64,000 bases of DNA from B18-G4 sp032250805 (GTDB taxonomy: Bacteria > Bacteroidota > Bacteroidia > Bacteroidales > B18-G4): contig JAVVEM010000009.1 of assembly GCA_032250805.1 (NCBI GenBank), forward strand, positions 38,154 through 102,153, written 5' to 3'. This document shows positions 52,332-61,171 of the stretch, piece by piece. Below the pieces are notes generated by a model. That model had not been told where the DNA came from, ran no database searches, and saw only the letters and a list, made by a program, of their open reading frames with translations. How positions within the stretch are numbered: position 1 is the first letter of the stretch; every line of letters begins with the position of its first letter. The position numbers and the translations under genes were made by a program.

Positions 52332-52829
52332 AGGAAATTTTCACTGCTAAACATTGCGCAGTGATTATTATAGTCCTCCCGGCACGTGTAGATCTCAGTA
52401 GTGACCCACGCCAGCAGAACCGGCCTCCCCTCCGGGGTCAGGAGCATTTTTTATTGCGCGATCCTTCGACAAGCTCAGGACAAGTTATTCGAAGGATTGT
52501 AGATTTCGTTCAACCGGAGCCCCTCAACCAGCCTGCATTGGGCGAAGTCGAAATGTTCGGGATAAACTCCGCGGAGCTCGGCGAAGCCAAACTTATACTT
52601 CGTGCAATCTCATACATCGTGTAATTCTACTGCTTTTTCTTTGCTGTTTAGACAGACCGTAAGGTTTTACAGGAACATGCCGGGATCAGTGGACCTCGGC
52701 GATTCATTTATTGTCAGTTGGTAAGGGTGGTTAATTTGAATCGGCGCGGGGTGGTTATTTTATCAGGCGGGTGTATTCATATCATCATTTGCATCAGGAA
52801 ATGTCTTAAGGAGCATCCCGGTAAAACGC
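52332..52829. other. Repeat-bearing noncoding region
   Basis: About 500 bases holding copy B of the dispersed repeat (52427-52495) and otherwise nothing I recognise. An 87-codon open frame at 52361-52624 is a translation of the repeat and not a gene. Confidence 0.6.
52427..52495 (+). repeat. Dispersed repeat, copy B
   Basis: CCCCTCCGGGGTCAGGAGCA, then TTTTTTATTGCGCGATCCTT and a tail ending GTTATTCGAAGG. It matches copy A at 49029-49146 but lacks about 50 internal bases. Confidence 0.75.
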
Positions 52830-53410
52830 TCAGTAACTCAATCCTATTTCGCTCTTGACCCTGTCTATCAAAGAGATAAGATCCATACTTACACTCAGAG
52901 GCAGCTTCGGGCTCTCCGTCTTGCCTTTAGTGCCATAGATTGCAGCCTGTATCGGGGTTTCTGTTTCAAATGTGGATTCAAGCATTGCTTTTGCCGAATT
53001 ATCATAGCCTAAAAGTATGGAACAATAACTGTCGACGCTGGTTTCGGTCATCCTGGCCATCGCCTTGATCTCTGATGGCATGCCAAGTGTGAGCAGGCTC
53101 AGGTAAAGGGGATAAATACATATGTCAAGCAAAGAGCCTCCCCCAGTGTTTTATCAAATATCCTCGAATTAATGTCGTAGGGCGCTTTGAAGCCAAAGTC
53201 GGCATGCAGGGTAATTACTTCACCGATTGCTTTTTTTATTCATCAGTTCCAGATATACCTCCGTGGCAGGAATAAAGCGCGTCCACATCCCCTCCATAAG
53301 AAAAAGACCTTTTCTCAAAATGATAATACCGTCGATCAATTTCTCATATTGATAGCAACTGCTTCCTGCTTCTGTTGGTTCCAAAATAAATATATTTCGG
53401 GCAAACAAAC
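52830..53410 (-). pseudogene. Gfo/Idh/MocA-family oxidoreductase remnant
   Basis: Reading the minus strand, the upstream piece gives LFLMEGMWTRFIPATEVYLE, a hallmark of the C-domain start of this NAD(P)-dependent dehydrogenase family. Another frame gives AIGEVITLHADFGFKAPYDI, and a third, from about 53132, gives LDICIYPLYLSLLTLGMPSE through to a natural C-terminus (DRVKSEIGLSY). The pieces are joined by single-base slips in an A-run (about 53228-53234) and a G-run (about 53141-53145). The N-terminal Rossmann half (GxGxxG) is absent. This is a decayed gene, or partly the product of homopolymer errors. Confidence 0.8.
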
Positions 53411-53568
53411 TATATGTTATTGTTATCCAATATCTTAATCATATTTTTCTAATTAGAAAAAATAAACATCCAGGGTACAATAGCACACGTGGAACTGTAT
53501 TTGCCTTCTATAGCAGTAAGTTAAACTTTTAATAACAAAATTTTATGTTTTACCTAATTCAGAAAAAA

Positions 53569-54363
53569 ATGAAAACCATCAGCAAGCTATTGGTACTGGC
53601 CATGGTGATCAGCCTGGCCGCATGTGAAAAAGATAATGAATCAAGCGATCTTTTGGGGAATAACCCCAAGTCCGATCCTGTATTTTCGGTAAAAATGGTG
53701 GATGCCCCGGCAAATTACGACGCAGTCAACGTGGAGGTTATTGCCATGAAAGCCCGGATCGACAGCATCTGGAGCGAGTTGCCCCTGGAAAATCCCGGTG
53801 TGGTTAACCTGCTCGGACTCACCAATGGCAACAGCCTTGTCCTTGTTGGAGATACCTCATTGTCGCCGGGCCTGATGACAGAACTTCGTCTGGTGTTGGG
53901 CGTTAACAACAGTGTGGTTGTTGATGGGCAAACCTACCCTATGAAAACCCCCTCGGGACAAACTTCCGGTTATAAGATCAAGATGGACCCGCAATCCATG
54001 GAGGAAGGTGGTATTTACGGTCTGGTGATCGATTTTGATGTAAACAAGTCGGTGCACATGACAGGCAACGGAAAATATATGCTAAAACCTGTAGTCAGAG
54101 GCTACCTTGAAACGGCCATTGGCGGCATTGCTGGTATTGTAGCACCTCCGGCAGGAGCCTACTATGTGGAAGCTGTAAACATGAGCGATACAGCCGGCAC
54201 GATGATCGATACGATCACGGGTGAATTCCTGATCTCAACTGCCTTGCCAGGCTCTTATGATGTTCACTTTTTCGCAAATACCGGATATTCTGATACAACC
54301 ATTTTCGATGTAACCGTATTTGCCGGACAAGTGACCCAAATGGATACATTGTTTATACAGTAA
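53569..54363 (+). CDS. DUF4382-family lipoprotein with C-terminal carboxypeptidase-like beta domain
   Basis: Starting at 53569 (MKTISKLLVLAMVISLAAC) the product has 264 residues and lipobox Cys19. An upstream ATG at 53545 would spoil the signal. The DUF4382 domain (VKMVDAPANYDAVNVEVIAM to about residue 170) contains NLLGLTNG, LTELRLVLG-like and YPMKTPSGQTSGYKIK motifs shared with the lipoprotein at 16433-17008. Residues 180-264 form a second beta domain (GGIAGIVAPPAGAYYVEAVN, then GSYDVHFFANTGYSDTTI) like a carboxypeptidase regulatory fold. Function unknown, likely envelope-associated. Confidence 0.86.
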   Translation: MKTISKLLVLAMVISLAACEKDNESSDLLGNNPKSDPVFSVKMVDAPANYDAVNVEVIAMKARIDSIWSELPLENPGVVNLLGLTNGNSLVLVGDTSLSPGLMTELRLVLGVNNSVVVDGQTYPMKTPSGQTSGYKIKMDPQSMEEGGIYGLVIDFDVNKSVHMTGNGKYMLKPVVRGYLETAIGGIAGIVAPPAGAYYVEAVNMSDTAGTMIDTITGEFLISTALPGSYDVHFFANTGYSDTTIFDVTVFAGQVTQMDTLFIQ

Positions 54364-54369
54364 ACAATC

Positions 54370-55088
54370 CTATTCGTAGCGCAAGCTTCGTGTAGGATTC
54401 ATCCTGGCCGACCGTATGGTGCGGTAACTGATGGTGGCCAGGGCAATAATCACAGCGATCAGCAGTCCGTAGAGGAAATCCAGCACCTGTATGTTGATCC
54501 TGTACGGGTAGTTATGCAGCCAATTGCCGGCAACCCTCCGGGTGAGCAGAACGGCGATCACAAATATCCGGTCACTATCGAATCCCAGGTCTTTTTTCTG
54601 CATATAATTCAGCTGCTTGTACATGATAATCGTTCCCACGATCAGGATGATGGATATGGAAAACTGCACCACTACCAGGGCACGTCTGAGTTTGCCGTTC
54701 TCTTTTCCGCTCCGCATTTTACCCTTCAGCACCATGTTGGGATTAAATGACGACATATAGAATGCCGGATAGATACCTGCCATAACACCGATGATCACAC
54801 TAAGCAATGGCAATGCGGAGATGGTATACCAGTGAATATGGCAATGCTGCCAAATATCCACAGGTACTTGTAGTAGGTTTCATCATCTCCCAGCCTGCCA
54901 TGCAAAACCAACTGATAGATACGGTCTTTTTTTTCATGGTATGTATCAAAACTTAACTCATGTCTGATAAAAAGGGCGATGATGATGGCACATTCGAGCC
55001 CGATTGAAAGTCCGATCATATTAATAAAAACAAAAGCCTTTTGCTTTTTCAGGGATCGAAGACCATGTTTGAGAAGATTAAGGATCAT
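54370..55088 (-). pseudogene. Collapsed ABC transporter permease (MacB/FtsX type)
   Basis: The N-terminal piece (55088 to about 54830) begins MILNLLKHGLRSLKKQKAFV with the first membrane helix and FIRHELSFDTYH, the conserved start of this permease family. The C-terminal piece (from about 54861 to 54370) has LLSVIIGVMAGIYPAFYMSS, VLKGKMRSGKENGKLRRALV, and a last helix followed by TISYRTIRSARMNPTRSLRYE. The pieces are in different frames and about 500 of the usual 780-800 residues between them are missing, so the gene has suffered an internal deletion with frameshift. No ATPase partner is nearby. Confidence 0.82.
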
Positions 55089-55229
55089 TGGAAAAGTATC
55101 AAAAGTTCATAGCTGGCTATATGAAGCTCATTTAAAAAAATAGACGCTTCCGGCCAGAAAATGTTACACTTTCGATACTGAATTCTATGATTGCAGAGCC
55201 TAAAAGTTTGGTCAGATGAAAAAAAGCAC

Positions 55230-56168
55230 TTATGCGCTTATTTCTGCCAGGTCTTCCTTGCTCAGTACAAGTTCGCTTGCCCTGCTGATACCCTCTACCT
55301 GTGCGGCATTTCTGCCACCTACGATAGCGGCTGTGACGGCGGGATTTCGTAAAGTCCATGCAATAGCCACCTCACCAGCCGAATATCCGTGCTTTTTACC
55401 GATATTTTTAAGCTTTTCGGCAAGCGCCAGGTTCTTGCTAAGCTCTGGTTCTTTAAATACATCGTTGTTTTTTCGCCAGTCGTTGGAAGGCATATTATCA
55501 ATGCGCTCGCGGGTCATGGCACCGGTAAGCATTCCCGAACCCATTGGTGAATAAACGATCACCCCGATATTATTTTCTTTACAATATGGCAGGACTTCTT
55601 CTTCATATTCGCGCCTCATCAGCGAATATGGAGGTTGCAGGGAAGATGCCGGTGCAATTTCCCGGCATGTTTTGATCTGTTCAACATCATAATTTGAAAC
55701 TCCAATATGGCGCACTTTTCCTTCCAGACGCAATTGTTCCATCATTTCCCATGCTTCCTCCAGGTCGGCATCGACCGGCCAGTGTATCTGATAAAGATCG
55801 ATCACATCAGCCTTCAGGCGTCGCAGGCTTGCTTCGCATTCCTTACGGATTGATTCAGCTTTGATAACCCGGCTTATCTTTCCTGTATCGTCCCATACCA
55901 GACCGCATTTTGTGAAAACATAGGGTTTTGGATTCATATACTTTACGGCTTTTGCCACCAGTTCCTCAGAATGTCCGAGCCCATAAACTGCTGCTGTATC
56001 AATCCAGTTCATACCCTTTTCCATGGCACGATGCATGGCGGCGATGGCTTCGCCGTCATCCTGCTGACCCCATCCAAACTCCCAGTTGCCACCACCAATG
56101 GCCCATGCTCCAAATCCCATACGGGTGATCTTCATATCTGTATTGCCAAACTGTTTTGTTTCCATCAT
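55230..56168 (-). CDS. Aldo/keto reductase
   Basis: The 312-residue TIM-barrel oxidoreductase has the catalytic tetrad regions NWIDTAAVYGLGHSEE (Asp and Tyr), VFTKCG (Lys) and LYQIHWP (His), plus the NADPH-binding end AAIVGGRNAAQVEG. It reduces carbonyls with NADPH; the substrate is not evident. It lies 36 bp downstream of ferrochelatase on the same strand and may be the last gene of that transcript. Confidence 0.9.
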   Translation of the reverse strand: MMETKQFGNTDMKITRMGFGAWAIGGGNWEFGWGQQDDGEAIAAMHRAMEKGMNWIDTAAVYGLGHSEELVAKAVKYMNPKPYVFTKCGLVWDDTGKISRVIKAESIRKECEASLRRLKADVIDLYQIHWPVDADLEEAWEMMEQLRLEGKVRHIGVSNYDVEQIKTCREIAPASSLQPPYSLMRREYEEEVLPYCKENNIGVIVYSPMGSGMLTGAMTRERIDNMPSNDWRKNNDVFKEPELSKNLALAEKLKNIGKKHGYSAGEVAIAWTLRNPAVTAAIVGGRNAAQVEGISRASELVLSKEDLAEISA

Positions 56169-56204
56169 TCTAAAATTTTATATTTATCACTAAGATACAA
56201 AAAA

Positions 56205-57212
56205 CTAATCAATACAGATAAGTTGCCTTACAGCTTTCACCCAATTTTCGTGATCATTTAAACTTTCAACCAGATCGAATTTTTCACCTCCACTGCCGAG
56301 GAACAGATCCCGGTAGTCTTCGCCAATCTCGATAGTTGTTTCAAGACAATCAGCAACAAAAGAGGGCGCAGTTACCAAAATTCGTTTGCATCCGTTTTTG
56401 GCCAGGGTGGTAATGGTATCATCAGTAAAGGGGCTTAACCAGTTTTTCGACAGCCGGGATTGAAAGCTTGTGGTGTATCTGCCTTTTTCAAGACCAAGTT
56501 CAGCAGCCAGCAAACGGGTAGTTTCGTAACAGCTTACCTTATAACAATGGGTACCATGCGGAGGTAACCACTCACTGCATGAACATGTGTTGCAATCAAT
56601 GCCGGGATGTACTTTTCTGATATGCCTGAGCGGCAGTCCATGGTACGAAAATACGACATGATCATATTCAGAAGGATCATGTGCCCTGATCAAATCAGAA
56701 AATGCATTAATAAATGCCGGATGGGAATAAAACTGGTCAAGAAATCTTATTGCGGGAATAACATCCCATTTTTTAACAATCGACATTACCTTTTCGTGTG
56801 TTGTGCCGGTAGTTGAAGAAGCATATTGGGGATAAAGCGGCAATACCAGAATTTCGCGGTATTGGCCGGCCTTTATCTGAAGCAATACTTTTTCCAGCGA
56901 AGGCTCGCCATAACGCATGGCACCGAAAAAAATGTCTTCCTTATCCCCACCCTGGTTAAGCTTTTCAACCAGACGATTTAAATAAATCAATAGTGGCGAT
57001 CCATCGGGAGTCCATAGCCGGCGATACAACCTGGCCGATTTGGGAGTTCGAAAAGGAATAATGATCAGGTTTACCAGTATTTTTCGAAAAAGCCAGGGAA
57101 TATCTATTACCCGCTTATCATTCAGAAACTGGCCCAGGTAGCGCCTGAGCTGTTTTCCGCCAGGCTTTTCAGGAGTGCCAACATTAACAAGGATAATCGC
57201 TCTGTCACTCAT
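56205..57212 (-). CDS. hemH: Ferrochelatase
   Basis: The 335-residue enzyme starts ILVNVGTPEKPGGKQLRRYL. It contains PLYPQYASSTTGTT, the active-site FSYHGLPLRHIRK with the catalytic His near residue 193, and TAPSFVADCLETTIEIGEDY with the catalytic Glu. The Cys-rich insert DCNTCSCSEW is present in many bacterial ferrochelatases. It inserts Fe2+ into protoporphyrin IX, the last step of heme b synthesis. Its start overlaps the end of the protoporphyrinogen oxidase gene by eight bases, showing translational coupling. Confidence 0.95.
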   Translation of the reverse strand: MSDRAIILVNVGTPEKPGGKQLRRYLGQFLNDKRVIDIPWLFRKILVNLIIIPFRTPKSARLYRRLWTPDGSPLLIYLNRLVEKLNQGGDKEDIFFGAMRYGEPSLEKVLLQIKAGQYREILVLPLYPQYASSTTGTTHEKVMSIVKKWDVIPAIRFLDQFYSHPAFINAFSDLIRAHDPSEYDHVVFSYHGLPLRHIRKVHPGIDCNTCSCSEWLPPHGTHCYKVSCYETTRLLAAELGLEKGRYTTSFQSRLSKNWLSPFTDDTITTLAKNGCKRILVTAPSFVADCLETTIEIGEDYRDLFLGSGGEKFDLVESLNDHENWVKAVRQLICID

Positions 57213-58593
57213 TTTGTGATTCTTTTAGAGAAATTGCAATTTGCTTTGCCTGTTTCACACGGTCGGCCATTCCGATGCCATCCCTGACATTGCCCCCCAG
57301 GATCAGACCGGGATAAAGCTTTTGTATCTGTTCAATCGTTCGAAGCCTCTCCCCTGTTGATCGCTCGTACTGGGGAATGGCGTTTGAATACCGGAAAATT
57401 TTAATCATATCAGCACCATCGCCCTTTAATAATAAAGTGGTATTAATTTCGCTGCTGATCATGCGAACAATCTCCTGATCGGTTTTATGAATAATATCGG
57501 GGTTTTTCATACCGCCGAGGAAGATTGAGAGCAATGCGCCATTTTCCGGCGCTCTGCCCTTGAAGATCGAGGAGGGGAAAAGTATTCCAAGAGTATTCCG
57601 GCCTTCTACGGAAGGGAACAGTCCGCCAAAAGCATTTAATCTGATCCCATTCCAGCGATTATAACCAACCGCAGCCTGAACAACCCCCGCATATTTTAGT
57701 TTACCAAACGGAGCCAGCAGATCAGGAGATATAAAATCGAGCAGGCCCGGCAGGGAATAACTTCCTACAGTAGTTACAACCGTGTTGGAATGAATGGTTC
57801 GCGGTCCGCCGGGCGTCGGCAATATTGTTTTCCAGCGGTGCTCATTCTCCGGCCGGATCATTATTTCGCTGCAATTGAGCAGGATATTGTCGTGTCCGAT
57901 TTCTGTTGTGAGTGCATCGATCAGGCTTTGCAACCCACCCTCTGATGAAAATATTTCGCGTGTTGCTTTTTGGTCGCGTTCGTCCTTATGTTCAGATTTC
58001 TTTTTTATCGCCCCACTTATGAAGCTCCCGTATTGCTGTTCAAGATTATAGAGTTTTGGCAGGGCATAACGGGTTACAAGCTGTTCAGGATCGCCGGCAT
58101 ATATTCCCGAAATAAACGGATCAACTGCATATTGGAGATAACTTTTTCCGAGGCGTCTTCTAACCAGATCAGCCACACTTTCATCAGGATCGGTACCTTT
58201 TTTCCGAAAAGGTTCACCAAGTATCCTGAATTTATCACAGGTGCTGAACAAGGGTGTGGAAACAGCCTGCATCAATCCGGAAGGCAAAGCATTCCAACGG
58301 CCTTTTTTCCATATCCAGCGGGATTTTGAAACCGGATCAGGCAATTCGATCCTGACGTGCTTGTTAAGGTCTTCAAATAACTCAACAATATCGGGAGTTG
58401 ACAATACGCCTGTATTCGGGCCGGTTTCATAAACAAAAGCCTGGTCTTTCTCTGTATGGATCACGCCACCGGTCCTTGCCGACTTATCCACCATCAAGGT
58501 TTTTATTCCGGCCTTTTTCAGATAATAAGCCAGTGTAAGCCCCGTAAGGCCGGCTCCGATGATCAGTACCCGGGTATTTCTTTCTTCATTCAT
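57205..58593 (-). CDS. hemG: Protoporphyrinogen oxidase (HemY/PPOX type)
   Basis: With the start at 58593 (MNEERNTRVLIIGAGLTGLT) the protein has 462 residues; an upstream ATG at 58677 extends into hemN. The FAD-binding dinucleotide fold is at the N-terminus with GAGLTGL, followed by DKSARTGGVIHT. The C-terminal flavin motif is LILGGNVRDGIGMADRVKQA. RRRLGKSYLQYAVDPFISGIYAGDP is the conserved substrate-side segment of oxygen-using PPOX. It aromatises protoporphyrinogen IX. It is one base from hemN and overlaps hemH, in pathway order. Confidence 0.92.
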   Translation of the reverse strand: MNEERNTRVLIIGAGLTGLTLAYYLKKAGIKTLMVDKSARTGGVIHTEKDQAFVYETGPNTGVLSTPDIVELFEDLNKHVRIELPDPVSKSRWIWKKGRWNALPSGLMQAVSTPLFSTCDKFRILGEPFRKKGTDPDESVADLVRRRLGKSYLQYAVDPFISGIYAGDPEQLVTRYALPKLYNLEQQYGSFISGAIKKKSEHKDERDQKATREIFSSEGGLQSLIDALTTEIGHDNILLNCSEIMIRPENEHRWKTILPTPGGPRTIHSNTVVTTVGSYSLPGLLDFISPDLLAPFGKLKYAGVVQAAVGYNRWNGIRLNAFGGLFPSVEGRNTLGILFPSSIFKGRAPENGALLSIFLGGMKNPDIIHKTDQEIVRMISSEINTTLLLKGDGADMIKIFRYSNAIPQYERSTGERLRTIEQIQKLYPGLILGGNVRDGIGMADRVKQAKQIAISLKESQNE

Positions 58594-58594
58594 G

Positions 58595-59974
58595 TTAAAT
58601 CGATCTTGAATATTTTTGTTGCGATGACAGGAAGGCAGGGTCGAATGATGCAGCAATGTTCCGGATGAACAGGGCACCGGTTTCCGTTACACTGATTTCC
58701 TCATTTGTCATTTCAATAAGCCCGTCGGCCACAAATTCATCCAGGTCCTGCCGGTTAACAGCCAGAATATCACTAAGCTGTTTCCCGGTGATCCCGGTCC
58801 TTTCGGCTGTCATCGACCAGTTTATGCGTTTATTACACATCAGGTCGGTAATTGCCTCGCGGATGATCATTTGCTCATGGCTGATCCTTAATCCTTTCAC
58901 GGTGGGCAGCTTTTTCCTGCGCACCAGGGCTATGTAATCATCAACGTCCTTAATATTCTGTGAATAACCCTTTTCAAGCTGACTGATTGCTGAGGCACCA
59001 AAGGCATATACCTGCCCTGTGGTTTTCCGCGTGCAATAGCCCTGAAAATTACGATGAAGCATATTGTTCTCAAGGGCAAGGAACAATTCGTCATCAGGAA
59101 GCACGAAATGATCAAGACCGATTGGCTTGTACCCCGCTTCTGATAAAATACCGTATGCTGCCAGGAACATTGCAATTTTTTCTTCCGGATCGGGGATGCC
59201 CCGCTTCTCAAGAATTTGCTGATGTTTCTTCACCCAGGGAACGTGGGCATAGGAAAATGTTACCAAACGGTCGGGACGAATCCGAACCGCTTGTTCAATG
59301 GTTCTTGAAAAGTTTTCGGCCGATTGCCCCGGGAGGCCATATATAAAGTCGAGATTGACAGAAGCACCGCTATTGTGCTTTTTTATCATCGGTATAAGCT
59401 CTTGTACGGGAAGGAGCGAAGGTTCGCGATTCACCTGCCTGAGGACATCAGGGTTGAAATCCTGTATCCCCAGACTGAATCGGTTGAATTTTGCACGAAG
59501 CAGTTGTTCAATATATGCTTCATCAAGATAAGCCGGATGACATTCGATGGCAATTTCTGGTTGGTCAATAAAATTAAAGGTTTCAAACAGAAATTCGTTC
59601 AGGGAAGTGATATATTTCGCCGGCACAGCATTGGGTGTTCCTCCCCCATAATGGATCTGTGAGACCAGGCGTTTTTTGTCGAGGGTAGCGGCAACCATCT
59701 CTATTTCTTTTTTCAGGGCTTTAAAATAAGTGTCTACCTGCCGTCCTTTGCCAATGCCGCAGGCATTACATCCGCAATAGAAGCAAATTTTTTTACAAAA
59801 AGGGATGTGGATGTAGATGGCCATAAGCTCCGGCCGGCCGCTGTTCGACTCTTTAAGCATCGCACGATAATCGCCGTCGCTAAACTCATCCGGAAAATGA
59901 TTTGCCGGAGGATAACTCGTATAGCGGGGTACAGGTACATTATATTTTTTCAGCAGTTTTTCAGATACTTTCAT
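58595..59974 (-). CDS. hemN: Oxygen-independent coproporphyrinogen III oxidase
   Basis: The 459-residue radical SAM enzyme has YIHIPFCKKICFYCGC near residue 53, with the CxxxCxxC cluster ligands followed by the extra Cys (GCNAC) typical of true HemN. It also has HYGGGTPNAVPA and a C-terminal HemN domain. It decarboxylates coproporphyrinogen III anaerobically. The start overlaps the end of the MFS gene by 14 bases, placing it in the operon that runs from the receptor to ferrochelatase. Confidence 0.94.
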   Translation of the reverse strand: MKVSEKLLKKYNVPVPRYTSYPPANHFPDEFSDGDYRAMLKESNSGRPELMAIYIHIPFCKKICFYCGCNACGIGKGRQVDTYFKALKKEIEMVAATLDKKRLVSQIHYGGGTPNAVPAKYITSLNEFLFETFNFIDQPEIAIECHPAYLDEAYIEQLLRAKFNRFSLGIQDFNPDVLRQVNREPSLLPVQELIPMIKKHNSGASVNLDFIYGLPGQSAENFSRTIEQAVRIRPDRLVTFSYAHVPWVKKHQQILEKRGIPDPEEKIAMFLAAYGILSEAGYKPIGLDHFVLPDDELFLALENNMLHRNFQGYCTRKTTGQVYAFGASAISQLEKGYSQNIKDVDDYIALVRRKKLPTVKGLRISHEQMIIREAITDLMCNKRINWSMTAERTGITGKQLSDILAVNRQDLDEFVADGLIEMTNEEISVTETGALFIRNIAASFDPAFLSSQQKYSRSI

Positions 59975-61169
59975 TTAACCTGGTTTTTGGCATGAATACA
60001 TATACGATAAGCAGGGTAATAATGCTTAAGAGCAGGCCCATCCCGAATATCCCCTTATAGCCCGCCATATCGCCTATTTTTCCGCTCAGGACGACCAATA
60101 TCAGGCTGCTAAGGTGCGTAATTACGATTTGAATGGTAAAATCGGTACCCTCTCTTCCGGGTCTGACGATATCCATGGAAGTAGTATAAATAACTACGGT
60201 TGATAAGCCGTATGCTCCCCATAACAGGCAAATACCGGCAATCATCTGAAATGTGGACGGTATGTAAAACGCAAGCTGAAAGAAATATACCGCGGCAATG
60301 ATCGTAAAGATCACAAACATAATTGCCGAAGCTCTTCTTCCCAGCTTTTTAATGATGAAGCCCGAGGCCAGGGCAGCCAGGGTAGCAGTTGATGTGCCGA
60401 TGATCCCCGAAAAAAATCCTATCTCCTTAACAGAATAATCCAGGTCGACCATAAAAGGCTTCATCATGGCAAGGCTTCCAACAATGCCACTGTAAAAAAA
60501 TGATAAGATCAATATTCGTTTCACAATACCCGGTATTTTAAAAAACCCGCCCAAATCCCTGAAGCTCACTGTTAATTTTGCTTTCCGGTCGATGGTTACT
60601 TTTCCTCTGTAAAGCAAAAGAGGGATCAGGGCCACCATCACAAAGGAGGCCAGCAATACAAGCAACAATTCCCATCCGAAATAGTAATAGGCAATGAGAA
60701 GCACACCCGTTCCTACCAGGGTTCCCATAAAACTCCCTGCCGATTGCATGCTGTTGCCCAGGCTCCGTTCAGAAGGCTTTAATAATACGATAGCAAAAGC
60801 GTCGGTGGCAATGTCCTGCGTAGCTGATGCCACGAAAGCAAAAACCATTAAGATAATGATCAGTTTAAAATCTGTTTCAAGACTAAACATCCCGATACTC
60901 AAAATGATTGCGGCATAAAACAATTCCGAAGTAAATATCCAGAGACGCAGTCTGGATTTTGAATTTGCCCGTTTGTCGATCAGGGGTGCCCAAAGAAATT
61001 TGATGATCCACGGAAGCTTGATCAATTGCAGTAATCCAATGGCTTCGAGGCTGTAGTTCTGCTGCCGCATAATAACAGGCACAACCGTCGAAAAAAAGCT
61101 CATCGGTATTGATTGCGCAATGTAGAGGCTAAACAGTACAGGAAATTTTTGCCAGCTGTTTTCTTTCAT
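59961..61169 (-). CDS. MFS importer, AmpG/RhtX-like
   Basis: The 402-residue protein has twelve hydrophobic helices. The opening LFSLYIAQSIPMSFFSTVVP, then LIKLPWIIKFLWAPLIDKRA and ASATQDIATDAFAIVLL, are the patterns of the AmpG/RhtX/FptX group, which import muropeptides or siderophores across the inner membrane. It is two bases downstream of a TonB-dependent receptor and overlaps hemN, so import of a siderophore, heme or porphyrin is the likely job. The exact ligand cannot be read from the sequence. Confidence 0.82.
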   Translation of the reverse strand: MKENSWQKFPVLFSLYIAQSIPMSFFSTVVPVIMRQQNYSLEAIGLLQLIKLPWIIKFLWAPLIDKRANSKSRLRLWIFTSELFYAAIILSIGMFSLETDFKLIIILMVFAFVASATQDIATDAFAIVLLKPSERSLGNSMQSAGSFMGTLVGTGVLLIAYYYFGWELLLVLLASFVMVALIPLLLYRGKVTIDRKAKLTVSFRDLGGFFKIPGIVKRILILSFFYSGIVGSLAMMKPFMVDLDYSVKEIGFFSGIIGTSTATLAALASGFIIKKLGRRASAIMFVIFTIIAAVYFFQLAFYIPSTFQMIAGICLLWGAYGLSTVVIYTTSMDIVRPGREGTDFTIQIVITHLSSLILVVLSGKIGDMAGYKGIFGMGLLLSIITLLIVYVFMPKTRLNESI

Positions 61170-61171
61170 TA

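Noticed and set aside
52361..52624. 87-codon open frame after ATPase 2
   Set aside because: It is the translation of a dispersed intergenic repeat (copy B) and has no domain or promoter.
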